The notes under the pieces are model-generated. The model was given only the letters and a program-made list of their open reading frames with translations. It did not search any database and had not been told where the DNA came from. A stretch of DNA of 64,000 bases from positions 620,001-684,000 of the forward strand of contig VZTG01001100.1 of assembly GCA_013397845.1 (NCBI GenBank), written 5' to 3'. The position numbers and the translations under genes are program-made. Source of the DNA: Melanocharis versteri (lineage: Eukaryota; Chordata; Aves; Passeriformes; Melanocharitidae). Below, one piece after another: positions 51,401 through 64,000 of this stretch (its first letter is position 1; every line of letters begins with the position of its first letter).

Positions 51401-54286
51401 AGAGTTTTCTAGAGCTGTTTCCTACCACTTTAGGGTACAAGCAAAAAGCATCTATTCACAGACCAGCTTTCCCACGAGACAGTAACAAGGTGGGATGACA
51501 AGGTACACAGCAGAAAACACCCTGGCAGTTTTCTGTTTTGATGAAGTTTCCTGCTATGACTCAGAGCAGCACGAGGCTATTACTCACATCCCACTCCCGC
51601 GAGGAGCGAACAGGGGAGACAAACCTCAGCTGCACTTGCAGATCTGTTATGGTCCCAGCCACGCTACTTTGTTCCACTGTGCTCTGACAGTCCCACCTTT
51701 CATGAAGACACCAGAACAGAGCAGCAAGGCCATTCAAAAGAAAGCAGTCATTGCTGTATCTGAGCAAAGACAACCTATTACTGAGAAGTATCTTGCTGTA
51801 GGATGGGGTTTCTTAGCCCAAGCCAGGTATAGCTGTCATCTTCAATCAGGTGACTCCCATCTGCCAGCTAAAATATGTTTGGGAAAAAAACCAAAATCCC
51901 AATACAAGAACTACAGCAGATGACTGGAATGCTTTAGCACAGGTCTGCACTCACCCATGAACTCTGAGAATGTGAAACTCAGAGCAGGAGATTGTATACA
52001 TATTAAAACATTATGGTATTGCCTTACAATTTGAAATGCATGTGTTTGGAGTTGAGTGTTCAAAATCTTAAACTCCAAGGAAGATGAGCTTGCAGCTAAT
52101 GGTATGACAATGAAATATACCAACAGATAACCAGTTGCTTTTCCTTAAACTCTGGATATGTGACCACATCTACTTACATCAGATCTTTTTCATACATAAA
52201 AAAATTCAGATAGATAATTAGAACTTTACTGTGACCCACTACTGCTCTGGACATAGGGATCCCTGAAGAAAGCTATTCAGTGGATACTGAAGGGAAGAAC
52301 TAGTGGCTTTTTTATGAAGCATGGGATAATGTAATGTGTCTCAGACCTGGTGAGACATAACTCAGTTTTATCAAATTCAGAAGGGAATCCCACTGATCAT
52401 CTCCATCTAAGATTATTTTTCACTCCATCTGTCAGTAAGAGAGGAATGTGCAGTAAGTACCACACATTTTTTATTTCCTAAGCACTCTATGACTGAGAAA
52501 GTGATATAAGTAGAATTTTCTTGTGGGATATGAAGTTCTCTCCTTACTCTGTTAGTGAACTTTGGCAACATTTTGGCAATATTAAAATATCCCCTATGAT
52601 ACTCAGGACCTTTTCCAAATTGGGCTGTTATTTATGTCATTAAGCAAATTTATCTTTCAGCTTATCTGTTCCGGTGAGAGTATGGTACACTAATAGAATT
52701 TGATTTTTTTTCACTTAGTTCTACTGACAGGTAAGTAATTTGTGGCTCTTGCTTTCAAAGAAAAGGGAGACAAATACTCTGGGGTTTCACATGTGATGTT
52801 CTCTTTTCTTTTACAGTCAAATTTAGAATAAAAGAAACAAGCTTGTTACAGGCAAACCTGCTCTGCAGCTGGTGGTAAAATTGATAGACTAATTTTAAGC
52901 ATAGGTCAGGCACATAGCTCAAAAGATGAGATGAAAGATGGCAAGTTAGTAACTACAACAGACATTCCATCTACAGAACCAATTTTCATCCCAACAACTA
53001 AATGCTTGCACATTTTAAAACCAAATTAAACACTGTAAGACAGATATGTTGGGATTGCATTGGAAAGACAAATCCACACATTTTAATGTAACAGACCAGT
53101 GAGTTTTCTTTGCTTTTTATTTTTATGGCCTTTATTTTGTCTCTGAATGTTACAAGATAACAAAGACTGATTAGCTGGGCAGCCATTAACTCCTTCAGAA
53201 GTGATGGGATTCATAATAGCAGCAAAGCTGCCAGTTTTCTCTTCTGTCTCTTGGGTAATTAGAGAATAACTGTCTTCCAGATGTGCTGGCACTACACACT
53301 ATATCAATCTCTCTGTCTTAAATTCTTTTCCTCAATTCAGTAATTTTTATGCTAAAAAGGAAGAATTATATTGTTTAGAAATGATAAAAATACAGTCTGA
53401 ATTTGGACTCTTTACTGAAAAGTCATCTATGTACACAGTTTTCTATGATACAGAAAAGTTGGACTGTTGTCTTTGTACTGTGCACCAAAACTATGCAAAT
53501 AAAACACTCCTGAAGCCAGAACAGTAGGCCAGACCGAAAGTGTTCTGGGACATTTCCAATTTGGCTAGAACTAATATTCATCTAAGACTCCAGCCACCCT
53601 ACTTCAGCCCACTGGTTGAATGTCTTCTGAGGTACAAATTAAGTCCCTGAAATGTAGAAAGAGAAAGATAGATCCATTTAGTGACAAATCCCTTCCTCCC
53701 TTTGTTTTTAAATGGTTTACCAGCTCTTGTATATTGCCATATACTTTTGCTGAGTGTCCACATTCCTAGCCCTCGGGGCAAACAGCTAAACATTTAATTA
53801 CAAGTGTCACCACCCTCTTCAAAATAGCTAGCTGTTTGAAGACCTCTGCTGTCTCCCTGCATATGGGCAATTTCACAAGATCACAAACCATTCTAATTCT
53901 AGGCAACTAGAATTTAGCTTTCATGTGTATCTACTTAAATAAGGTTCTGTAAAATTTAGTAAAGATGCGCCATTCCTCAATACACACTTTCCAAATGACC
54001 TAAAGGTTTTTTGTGCTGTCCCACTCCAAAGTGCTGGTTTCAGCTCTACGTAACCACAATTTTTAAATTTTATCAAATCTTCATAGTATAAAATATGTAA
54101 AAAACTATTTCTTGATAAAATCTGTGGTTTACTCTAAAAATCCCTAAAATACCATGAGTTGACAATAAAATTTACTGCTGTAAAGTTTTTCAGTCATCAC
54201 CATGGTTTAGCAACCCAGGTCAGTAAGGAAGCTCCCAGTGAGGCTCATGCCAGAATGTACATTCACACTGTATCAGAGATTTCACA
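48488..54286. other. Intronic DNA, no gene recognised
   Basis: AT-rich intron with a T16 run at 49216-49231. A GC-richer stretch at 51480-51880 carries a 142-codon ATG-initiated ORF (51495-51923) with no recognised domain, treated as a low-interest finding. Confidence 0.5.
49216..49231. repeat. Poly-T tract, about 16 bp
   Basis: Uninterrupted T run. Confidence 0.9.
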
Positions 54287-54838
54287 GTAATTTAAAAAGA
54301 CTACCTTAAAAAACCTTTGTTAAAGGCCATCAAATAGTATTTGCTTTCTTCAATTCTTTCAAAGTAAATTTGCACACTTGATTTTTTTTTGTATACACGA
54401 TCCTATTACAGTTCCTCGTGTTTGTTTAAAATACCTCTTCAGTTTAACAAAATTTTATCAAATTCTAATCATACACTTCAAGGTATTTGCAGCAGCACAC
54501 TGCGTTGAAAGTCTAATATGCATGTTTTCTACTTCATTTAGGTCACCAGTGAAATTCTTTGGGAGTTTGGGTCCATAACAATTCCAAAGACTTTTCATTT
54601 GTTACATATTCCCTGAAACCCTGTTTTAATAATTTAGTTCACTGAACTATTTTGTCTTCATTTGCAGTTTGAATCCTGTGTTCAGTTTTGGGCCCCTTCC
54701 TCCAAGAAAGACATCGAGGTGCTGCAGTGTATCCAGAGGAGGGTAATGGAGCTGGGGAAGGGTCTGGAGCACAAGTCCTGTGCAGAACAGCAGGGGAAGT
54801 TGGGGTGATTTAGCCTGGAGAAATGGAGGATCAGGGGA
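54287..54838 (+). repeat. Duplicated block, copy A (ends at an N)
   Basis: 552 bp that reappear almost unchanged at 56437-56990. The offset is 2150 bp at the left and 2152 bp at the right because of a small difference around a T run near 54380. It stops abruptly at the N at 54839, inside a CR1. Confidence 0.95.
54668..54838 (+). mobile_element. CR1 LINE 3' region, reading A, cut by the N
   Basis: TGTGTTCAGTTTTGGGCCCC, AAGAAAGACATCGAGGTGCT, ATCCAGAGGAGGGTAATGGA and TTTAGCCTGGAGAAATGGAG are CR1 sense landmarks near the end of ORF2 / start of the 3' UTR. The element stops at the gap base. Confidence 0.9.
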
Positions 54839-54839
54839 N
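54839..54839. other. Single N at a duplication breakpoint
   Basis: The N separates copy A from copy B, and the sequence jumps back 283 bp across it (54840 repeats 54556 onward). Confidence 0.95.
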
Positions 54840-56435
54840 TCTTTGGGAGTTTGTATCCATAACAATTCCAAAGACTTTTCATTTGTTACATATTCCCTGA
54901 AACCCTGTTTTAATAATTTAGTTCACTGAACTATTTTGTCTTCATTTGCAGTTTGAATCCTGTGTTCAGTTTTGGGCCCCTTCCTCCAAGAAAGACATCG
55001 AGGTGCTGCAGTGTATCCAGAGGAGGGTAATGGAGCTGGGGAAGGGTCTGGAGCACAAGTCCTGTGCAGAACAGCAGGGGAAGTTGGGGTGATTTAGCCT
55101 GGAGAAATGGAGGATCAGGGGAGACCTTACCGCTCTACAACTAACTGAAAGCGAGGTGGGGATCAGTCCGTTTTCCCAGGTAATAAGCAATAGGAGAAGA
55201 GGAGATGGCCACAAGTTATGTCAGGCAAGGTTTAAATTGGATATTAGGAAAAAATTCTTCACCAAAAAGTGAAGCACTGGAAGGAATCAGCTGCCTAGGG
55301 AAGCAGTTGAGTCACCATCCCTGAAGGTATTTAAAAGACAACTAGATGTGGTGCTCAGGGACAGCAGACTTGGCATTTTATGATTGTAGGATTCTGTAAG
55401 TTTTCCTCACTTATGAGACAGTATGAAAGCCATTATGAAAGTTTAAACAAGATATCAGCTGCTTCTTGTACAGTAGCAGCACCCACCAACATCAGAACTG
55501 TATGACTTTATCACTGAAACAACACAATTTTGATAAAGAACTAGCGATAATGTGATAACAAATAGATATTAGTAACAAGTAGTTATGAATGTACTGTCTC
55601 TCCACCTATCAGAAATCTCTTAATGACCCTATTATATTTGTAGACTGAATGACCCTAGATTAACCATAGAATAATAAGGAAATATTGTAATGGCACAGTA
55701 ATAATAAATGTAATGCTATCAGGAAGCCATATCTCACAGGCTTCTGAAGAAAAAACTAGAAACTGTATCAAAAGATACAAAATAGTAACACAAGATAGGA
55801 GAAACCTTGAAAGCATAATGTCTAATGGCATCAATGCAAATTATAAAAGATGAGTTACTGAGAAGTGCAAAGAAAGGTTATTTAAGGTATAACTAAAGCA
55901 TGTACAAAACTGTGTAACAAACTAGTGCAGCTGCTCTTGATTGACAGCCCTAACAGAAATATCTTTAGATTGCATAAAGCTAAAAAAGCCCCAACGAGTT
56001 ACAAAGAAACCTTCAGAATCAGTTACAGAGAACTAATCACTCCAATATCCTGAACTGATACACAGGTACAGTAAGTTTTACCTATTATCATTATATATAT
56101 CTGGATATATCTGCTTGTTTGGGTCTGGTACCCCAACCTTGGCTGTAACTTGGATGCAATACACTAGTTATACCCAAATATGTTTCATAAAAATATATTA
56201 TAAAACAAACCAGTATGTAATTCATAAATATTTATAATGGTGAAGGGAGAGAAAGCTTCTTCTCAAAATATGCTAATGATTTGCAGTATCATGCAACTAC
56301 AGCAGCAAACATTGCTAAATTTCTCTCAGAAAGTATAACTTATTTATATAATAAAATGAATTAACTGAGCATTTCTTTCATATCAGCAGTTCTCTTGTCG
56401 CATTTTTGGCAATTCCAATTTCATTTTGAAACACA
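54840..56435 (+). repeat. Duplicated block, copy B (bounded by Ns on both sides)
   Basis: 1596 bp that reappear at 56708-58303 at a constant offset of 1868 bp, without an indel that I can see and with only a few base differences (for example positions 54854-54855 and the CR1 start). Its first 283 bp also repeat 54556-54838. Confidence 0.95.
54953..55400 (+). mobile_element. CR1 LINE 3' region, reading B, complete to the tail
   Basis: Same element as reading A, continuing through GACCTTACCGCTCTACAAC, AATTGGATATTAGGAAAAAA, AGTCACCATCCCTGAAGGTA and the tail ATGATTGTAGGATTCTG. About 450 bp, 5'-truncated, no functional ORF. Confidence 0.92.
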
Positions 56436-56436
56436 N
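56436..56436. other. Single N at a duplication breakpoint
   Basis: The N separates copy B from copy C. The sequence jumps from the right end of the unit back to its left end. Confidence 0.95.
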
Positions 56437-58303
56437 GTAATTTAAAAAGACTACCTTAAAAAACCTTTGTTAAAGGCCATCAAATAGTATTTGCTTTCTT
56501 CAATTCTTTCAAAGAAAATTTGCACACTCTTGTTTTTTTTTTGTATACACGATCCTATTACAGTTCCTCGTGTTTGTTTAAAATACCTCTTCAGTTTAAC
56601 AAAATTTTATCAAATTCTAATCATACACTTCAAGGTATTTGCAGCAGCACACTGCGTTGAAAGTCTAATATGCATGTTTTCTACTTCATTTAGGTCACCA
56701 GTGAAATTCTTTGGGAGTTTGGGTCCATAACAATTCCAAAGACTTTTCATTTGTTACATATTCCCTGAAACCCTGTTTTAATAATTTAGTTCACTGAACT
56801 ATTTTGTCTTCATTTGCAGTTTGAATTCTGTGTTCAGTTTTGGGCCCCTTCCTCCAAGAAAGACATCGAGGTGCTGCAGTGTATCCAGAGGAGGGTAATG
56901 GAGCTGGGGAAGGCTCTGGAGCACAAGTCCTGTGCAGAACAGCAGGGGAAGTTGGGGTGATTTAGCCTGGAGAAATGGAGGATCAGGGGAGACCTTACCG
57001 CTCTACAACTAACTGAAAGCGAGGTGGGGATCAGTCCGTTTTCCCAGGTAATAAGCAATAGGAGAAGAGGAGATGGCCACAAGTTATGTCAGGCAAGGTT
57101 TAAATTGGATATTAGGAAAAAATTCTTCACCAAAAAGTGAAGCACTGGAAGGAATCAGCTGCCTAGGGAAGCAGTTGAGTCACCATCCCTGAAGGTATTT
57201 AAAAGACAACTAGATGTGGTGCTCAGGGACAGCAGACTTGGCATTTTATGATTGTAGGATTCTGTAAGTTTTCCTCACTTATGAGACAGTATGAAAGCCA
57301 TTATGAAAGTTTAAACAAGATATCAGCTGCTTCTTGTACAGTAGCAGCACCCACCAACATCAGAACTGTATGACTTTATCACTGAAACAACACAATTTTG
57401 ATAAAGAACTAGCGATAATGTGATAACAAATAGATATTAGTAACAAGTAGTTATGAATGTACTGTCTCTCCACCTATCAGAAATCTCTTAATGACCCTAT
57501 TATATTTGTAGACTGAATGACCCTAGATTAACCATAGAATAATAAGGAAATATTGTAATGGCACAGTAATAATAAATGTAATGCTATCAGGAAGCCATAT
57601 CTCACAGGCTTCTGAAGAAAAAACTAGAAACTGTATCAAAAGATACAAAATAGTAACACAAGATAGGAGAAACCTTGAAAGCATAATGTCTAATGGCATC
57701 AATGCAAATTATAAAAGATGAGTTACTGAGAAGTGCAAAGAAAGGTTATTTAAGGTATAACTAAAGCATGTACAAAACTGTGTAACAAACTAGTGCAGCT
57801 GCTCTTGATTGACAGCCCTAACAGAAATATCTTTAGATTGCATAAAGCTAAAAAAGCCCCAACGAGTTACAAAGAAACCTTCAGAATCAGTTACAGAGAA
57901 CTAATCACTCCAATATCCTGAACTGATACACAGGTACAGTAAGTTTTACCTATTATCATTATATATATCTGGATATATCTGCTTGTTTGGGTCTGGTACC
58001 CCAACCTTGGCTGTAACTTGGATGCAATACACTAGTTATACCCAAATATGTTTCATAAAAATATATTATAAAACAAACCAGTATGTAATTCATAAATATT
58101 TATAATGGTGAAGGGAGAGAAAGCTTCTTCTCAAAATATGCTAATGATTTGCAGTATCATGCAACTACAGCAGCAAACATTGCTAAATTTCTCTCAGAAA
58201 GTATAACTTATTTATATAATAAAATGAATTAACTGAGCATTTCTTTCATATCAGCAGTTCTCTTGTCGCATTTTTGGCAATTCCAATTTCATTTTGAAAC
58301 ACA
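56437..58303 (+). repeat. Duplicated block, copy C (complete unit, continues into unique sequence)
   Basis: This 1867-bp reading contains all of copy A and all of copy B and runs on into unique DNA at 58304. It is probably the true single-copy locus. Confidence 0.9.
56819..57268 (+). mobile_element. CR1 LINE 3' region, reading C, complete to the tail
   Basis: Same CR1 insertion as readings A and B, with small differences (TTGAATTCTG instead of TTGAATCCTG; GGCTCTGG instead of GGGTCTGG). Sharing one 5' truncation point and identical flanks shows it is one insertion copied with its surroundings, not three insertions. Confidence 0.92.
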
Positions 58304-59585
58304 TTTTATTTTACTCATACTTTATTAATCCTGACAGAGTAGCTAGTGAGAACAGTACACCAAATCAACCTAAAGCCTGATAGCAAGACTACCTTAGCTT
58401 CAAAAAGATAAAAGCAGAGCCAATAAACAATGTTTGTCTTATAACCCCATCCCTCCACAATCAAAGTGTAGCATATTACAATGAAGAAGAAAAAAGTATG
58501 TTCAGATGAGTATCACTATTACGCATATTTTTCAACTAATATTCAGAGAAAGTTCTGGGATGTGAGGTATCATTCAAATGTGATTCAGTTTTCAAAGATG
58601 ATTATAACAGGAGTTATAATAAAAATAGAATTGTTTATGCAAGAGAGCTCAAACACTCCAGATAAAACAGAGTTATTGTATTTAATATACAGTATTTGAA
58701 AGAATATTCACACAGTAATGAAAGGATACTCAGCTCAAACCATGCCAAGGATCCCTCACCTCTACAGACTGAATGGCAGAAGGAATAAGTATTATGATTA
58801 TTTTTCACAAATGCCAGTTAAGACCAACAGTTTTATGGGGATTAGAATTCATTTATATTGTTGAAACTATCTAAACTCTAAAAAATAACCATGCATAGAA
58901 AATCTTGTTAATCTTCTAAAAATATTCAAATCATATTATACTTTTTTCCCCATGATTTTCCTGAAGCCTGTCATACATTTCTAAACAGTTCTTGAATTTC
59001 TTTCTTTTCTCATAAAATGCCATATCCACAGGACTGTCACTTACTAAGAAAAAATTATCTAACAAATGGATGTATGGCAATTATGAGTATTGCAATATTA
59101 AGTCTTCCATATGTTTTTAGATTGCTTCTTCTTGTAATACCTGTATTCACAGCAATAGTTATCTCAATAAAAAAGGCTACATAGAATGTTTGTGCTACTA
59201 GAAATTTTCCAACCTCAAGAAAGGGAATAAAAGAGAAATAGAGAAAGAAAGCCATTCAAATAAATACCACATGGTCTTTTCAGATACAAAACCTCAGAGA
59301 AACATTGCCTTGAAAATACAGAAGATAACTTACTGCTCCTTAAATCCACACTTGCTTTCTAAATTCTGGCAGAAAAGTGATTCTATCATGAGTAACTGGC
59401 AATTAGCTATTGTCATTCATGAAATTATTTCTAGAATAGCAGCACCCCATGACATGATTCCACAATTTTAAATCTATCTGATTGGCAAAGTGGGCATCTG
59501 TATGACACCATGCAATGGAAAACAGTTTTCTTTTTTCAGTTTGCTTTAAACTCCTATATTTCTTTTAGGCATACTGCTCCACCCT

Positions 59586-59604
59586 CAAAAAACAAACAAA
59601 CAAA
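59586..59604. repeat. (AAAC)n microsatellite
   Basis: About four AAAC units. Confidence 0.85.
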
Positions 59605-62600
59605 AATTAGGTAGTTACATAGAATTAAAACTGCATGTGCAATCTTAAACTTCTATCCTTGTGCACACATAATTTAAAAAAAGGTTTACACTGCTTTGTG
59701 TTCTACCCTGAACTTCCAGCCTCCCTGTTTTTTGTCTCACTACCATTCTTCTTGTCTAACCTATTCCTAAAGCCTTCAAAGTACAAAGCAAGGCTCACTA
59801 CGCACCAGTGCTAATCTCTCAATTGGGAAAGCATCCTAGTCTCTTCCTTCTTTTTCTGCAATTTCTTTCTGTTTGTTATCCTTCTCTGCAGAACCCGTCT
59901 TGCTCACATTCTTCTTCATCCTCCTGTTTCATCAGTCCAGCTCCTTGTTTCAAGGTCTTCTACAAACTGCAAGATTGTCCACCTATGACCTCTCTGCACT
60001 TCTGTCAGAAATGCTTCCAGTAGCAAATCTACACCTAAAAATATAAAGCCAAAAGAGTTTCTCATATTATTGGCCTTGGACACACCCCCTAAACTCAGTA
60101 ATCTATGACAGTTTCTTTATTTTAACGGAGCTGAACAAGTTTTTTCTTCAACAATGCTTTCCAAAGGGCTGACCTGAAAATGTTGAAAAAAGTAATTCAA
60201 AATAAGGGCTAAATTCTAGACTGACCAATATTACAAAAACACATTAAAAATACTATAGGCTATAAATATTTAAAACCAATTTTTGTAATGAGAAATGTCA
60301 GAAAAACTAGGAAATATTAATAAGGTAAGCTAAAATTGATGAAAAATTTGGTCTATATAATACAACGTTCTGATACTTCTTTGCAGGTGCTAACTGCCTT
60401 AATTTATTGATTCCCACACTTTATTTACTTTTCAGTGTCCTCTTTCCAGCTACTTGGACCTAATTGCTCCTTTTCAAAGTATTCCGTCACTGCAAGGAAG
60501 GCTTTGCTTGAGAAAAAAATCTCATATTTGCTTCTAGTTTTTGATTCTGCTAAAAAAGTTGGGTAAATGCTGTTGCTTCACTCAGTCAGAGCCAACATAA
60601 CAACTGCTTTACTGTTCATAATTCCATAATCACTTGTATGCAATTTGTATTTGTAGGGGTTTGAAAGGTTTATTTCTCTTTAAAGAAAATTCTTACTACC
60701 AGCCTAGCTAAATTAAAAATAAAATTGAATTAATATTTATATCTGCCCTTTAACAACACAGATTTAATTCCAATCACATGCAATCTCTTCTGAATTTCTT
60801 GATAAGTCTTTGATTAAACTAAACAATTTATGTGTCTTTCCCAAGGCAAAAGTAAGCATTAAAGAAGTTACAATAAATTGAAGTATAAATATATAAACTA
60901 CATACTAGGCTAGATTACTTGGGCTAGATTACTTTCCTTCAGCAGTGGAGAAATCAGCTTTGTAATACATTTTTAACAGATGGACCCCAAAATGCTGGAT
61001 TGTTTTGCTTTGTGTGGCCAATGTTTCATATTGCCCCATGCTCAAGACAGGCTCAACTGTTTCACACATCGCATAGTAGTTAGTCAGGCACCAGTCTACA
61101 CTCTCTTGACAAAATGGAGCAAATCTAGCTTAAGCCTGAAGCAAAAGCTTGGATAAAATAATGAAACATGAAAGTTTATGAATTCAAGTGTTATGCACTA
61201 GGGATCAATATTTCCTACTTTTCTAAATTAAATGAAATTTTGATATCTTGTCTCCCTGCATGGAAAGATATAGCACATCTTTCCTTTTCCACCAACACAA
61301 ACCCCAACTTTTATTCTGACTCCGTTTAATCATAACGCAGAGGAAATAACAGCATAGCCAAAGCTCCTGATCTCTTAAACTGTAAACACAAGGAATTAGA
61401 GACTAATTATCTGTCATGAATTTTTAAATCACTTTGAGTATAAGATTAAATTATTTTAATAAGTACCTTTATTAATTTCCTTGTTTGTTCTTTTTTGCAT
61501 AATTTCCATTCACATGAATCACAGAAAAAATCCACCTACCTAAGGCATTCCTTTTACAAGACCTTTTACAACCATATTTTTAATTGCAAAGCTCTTTTTA
61601 AAAAATATATCAAAGAAAAACTGAACAGCATGTGAAATTAATAAAGACATCTCTCTACTGAAACAATATACTTGTTAGATTTCCTCCTTGTAACACTAAT
61701 CCCAATTAGTATTTTGATGCAAAATTTTATTACTTTGGTTTTCTTGTAACAAGGAATAAATCTGTTTGCTTTACAGAAATATCTGAAGAAAGGAATTTTA
61801 GAAGATGTTAAGCTCTCAAGGCAATGTTTAAAAAAAGCTATTCAAACAAAGAACTTATACAGAAACTTGTAAAAGTTTTCTAGTTTAAAAAAACACCAAC
61901 CTTTCAAAAGGAAACACAGATACATCAAATACAGGCCCTCATTTTCTGGGTATCTGGTTCACAGTATTTTCGACTTGCTCCCTTTAAAATTCTGGATTAC
62001 TCCTTTAGGGAAAACACAGTTTGGTTTGTAGCTAACGAACAGAGTTTCTAAAAACTGAGCTGTTCCCAAAGAAGAGTTTCTAAGGCAGAAGAGGTCTTCA
62101 GCATCTTGTAGCTACTCAAAGCTTTAAAATCAAGGCTTGGAACATTAAATAACTGTTCAGAAGGAGTACTGTGCATTATCCCTCAAACGTATTCACAACA
62201 GCTCCTTTTTTTACTAAAGAAAAATGTTTCATTTAAAACCACATGCACTCCTCTCAAGACAATGCTTTCAGAGATGCTAGCTATATCTTTTCACTTGCCA
62301 AATATAAAACAGGAAAATCAATAGCAAAATAGTAAAAAGGATATTATACTTTGTTTTAAAGCTGGGTAATTTTTTCCATACTGGAGAAGGGTTGTATTCA
62401 AGTCCCTTTGCCTTTTGCAGAACTTGGAGACTCAAACATAATGGAAATGCCAATTTTTGTGGTCTGTGTATAAGTTATTTTGACTCACGTATTCTCTTTG
62501 CTGCTTGTAGAGTCTGTGTGGCACATCCAGTATCCACTCAATCAACAGAAGAGCAATTTAAGACCTTTGTTATCAGAAGTTCTACACGTAATAAACTCTA

Positions 62601-63741
62601 TAGTGTCTCTATATTTATAAACATGGCATTTGTCCACTGAGGTATCATAAGGACTTAGCTTACTTATGTTAAGGGAATTAAATTATTATATTTTCAACTT
62701 GGATATTTCAAATAGCTTGGGCATAAAGCATATTGATGTTTTATAACTTGATATCTTCTGAGATTTAGTATATGAAGAAGTAACAAGTATTAGAGAAATT
62801 AATCCCCTTTATTTCTCAACAATTAACTCATTTTATTGGAATTTCATGGGTTTTTTCCCAGTCCACTCTCATCCTTCATTTCCCAAGTCAAAACTTTCAA
62901 CCTCTTGAACTTTCAGATATTCAAGGATCATGTTTGCAGGAATCCAACAGTATCACAGATGGTTTTACTTAACTATGAAAAAGCTGTTTAACAAGAAGAA
63001 AACAAAAATGGAACAATATTACAGTTCAAAAAATTAAATATTTCCATGTCCCTTTTTTCCTTCACTGTCACCTTCCTCTTAAGACAAATCTCAGCGAACA
63101 TCAATGCCCAGGAAGACTTCATAGTTCAACCCATCTTTAAATCAGTCTAGAACAGAGATCAATAGCAGGGATTTAGGACTGACAAAAATTCATTGACCAT
63201 TTCTGTGACAGACAAAACAGAATGGACAATTTTTTCCTCTCCAAGGTAATACTGTGGGAAAGCTTCTGAGGGAAGTCAATGCAAATATTTCTTTGTGAGT
63301 CTCTAGAAGGTGATCATTATAATATTTTTGTAATTTGAAATACTCTAAAAGAAAAAGATTTTGCTAACATGACTCCAAATGTACATTGCAGAAACAACCA
63401 GAATTTTGCACAACTTTTGGAACTGTGAATTTTAAAGAAAGATGTTCAGAACTCATTGTACTCTCCTTCATAAATTCACAGCATCTCAATTTGTGATGGC
63501 CTAGAAATTGTAAAATTTAATCCTAAAATGTTATTTAAAGCATTTCATAATTAAAGGAGATTTAACAGACTTTTCATGAGCACAAAGGTTAATATTGTCC
63601 CCACCTTTTATAAATGAAAAGCTGTCCACGCTAGTCTAATTCAATATACAGAATTGAAATCAATGAGAGTTCTATATAAAGAGCAAGGGTAGTGAATGAT
63701 GTAAAATGTCAAGAGCTTCTATTTTAGGTGCTGAAATTCTA

Positions 63742-63768
63742 ACAAAAAAAGAAAAAAAAAAAAGAAAA
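63742..63768. repeat. A-rich tract
   Basis: A runs interrupted by single G. Confidence 0.85.
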
Positions 63769-64000
63769 AGATTTGAAAGGAACCTATTCTTCTGAAGTAA
63801 AAAATATTATCTTACTGTATAAACATAACCATGCAAAAGCAGAAACTCTGTTCAACGTCTTAGGCATTGTCCTTGAAAGTCCTTTTTAAAATGTTTAGAA
63901 TTTGAAAAGGATCTCATTTCATTTGACCTTTCATAGACCATAAACTGTAGAACTTCCAGAAACTGATACTATATTTTCCTTTTACAAAGGAGCCGAGACT

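Larger units (their letters stand above)
13347..64000 (-). other. DOK6: DOK6 intron upstream of the PH exon (probably intron 1, incomplete)
   Basis: At least 50.6 kb separates this exon from the first coding exon, which should encode the 22 N-terminal residues. I saw no minus-strand segment matching that N-terminus and no CpG-rich promoter-like region, so the start of the gene probably lies beyond 64000. The intron holds CR1 copies, two solo LTRs, microsatellites and a nested duplication that is probably an assembly artefact. Calling it intron 1 is inference. Confidence 0.8.
58304..64000. other. Intronic DNA, no gene recognised
   Basis: AT-rich intron with an (AAAC)n stretch at 59586-59604 and an A-rich tract at about 63742-63768. 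Only chance ORFs up to about 82 codons. Confidence 0.55.

Noticed and set aside
54647..55214. Recurring minus-strand ORFs with nearly identical peptides, again at 56834-57082
   Set aside because: They are antisense readings of one CR1 3' region repeated by the duplicated block, not a gene family.
1..64000. CRISPR arrays, operons, rRNA or tRNA genes
   Set aside because: No spaced direct-repeat arrays, gene clusters or RNA-gene signatures are visible; the sequence is ordinary avian intronic DNA.

Overview
This is vertebrate, almost certainly avian, nuclear DNA: an AT-rich, gene-poor stretch with dispersed CR1 LINE fragments, whose sense-strand 3' ends carry the bird-typical ATTCTATG-like tail, plus solo LTRs of avian endogenous retroviruses. 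The LTR types suggest a neoavian bird, probably a passerine, but that is inference from remembered repeat families.

The only protein-coding exon I can support is a 108-nt exon on the minus strand at 13239-13346. It encodes part of the PH domain of DOK6 (docking protein 6; residues about 23-58), in frame and flanked by a good splice acceptor and a near-consensus donor. The window therefore lies inside the large DOK6 gene, transcribed right to left. Positions 13347-64000 are the intron upstream of this exon (probably intron 1) and positions 1-13238 are the following intron. I found neither the first coding exon (expected beyond 64000) nor the next one (expected below position 1). The many short ORFs elsewhere look like chance readings.

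Layout: 1-5519 intron with little recognisable content; 5520-6384 two CR1 fragments abutting 5' end to 5' end; 12240-12400 an ERV LTR-like fragment; 13239-13346 DOK6 exon; 20957-21086 a long poly-T tract running into a one-base gap; 21800-22200 CR1; 28541-28590 CR1 tail; 31109-31666 solo LTR (minus); 38231-38300 A-rich tract; 38383-38946 related solo LTR (plus); 41600-42415 old CR1; 43291-43342 CR1 tail; 45592-45642 AAACC microsatellite; 48460-48487 C-rich tract that reads as a G-quadruplex motif on the DOK6 sense strand; 54287-58303 a nested, near-identical duplication whose breaks coincide exactly with single-N gaps and which contains three readings of one CR1; 58304-64000 intron without recognised content.

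I see no undescribed multi-gene system here. The points most worth following up are the probable false duplication at 54.3-58.3 kb, the G-quadruplex motif, and a few exon-like open segments with plausible splice sites, the best of them antisense to DOK6 at 40336-40490. No search or alignment was run; family assignments rest on reading and memory.
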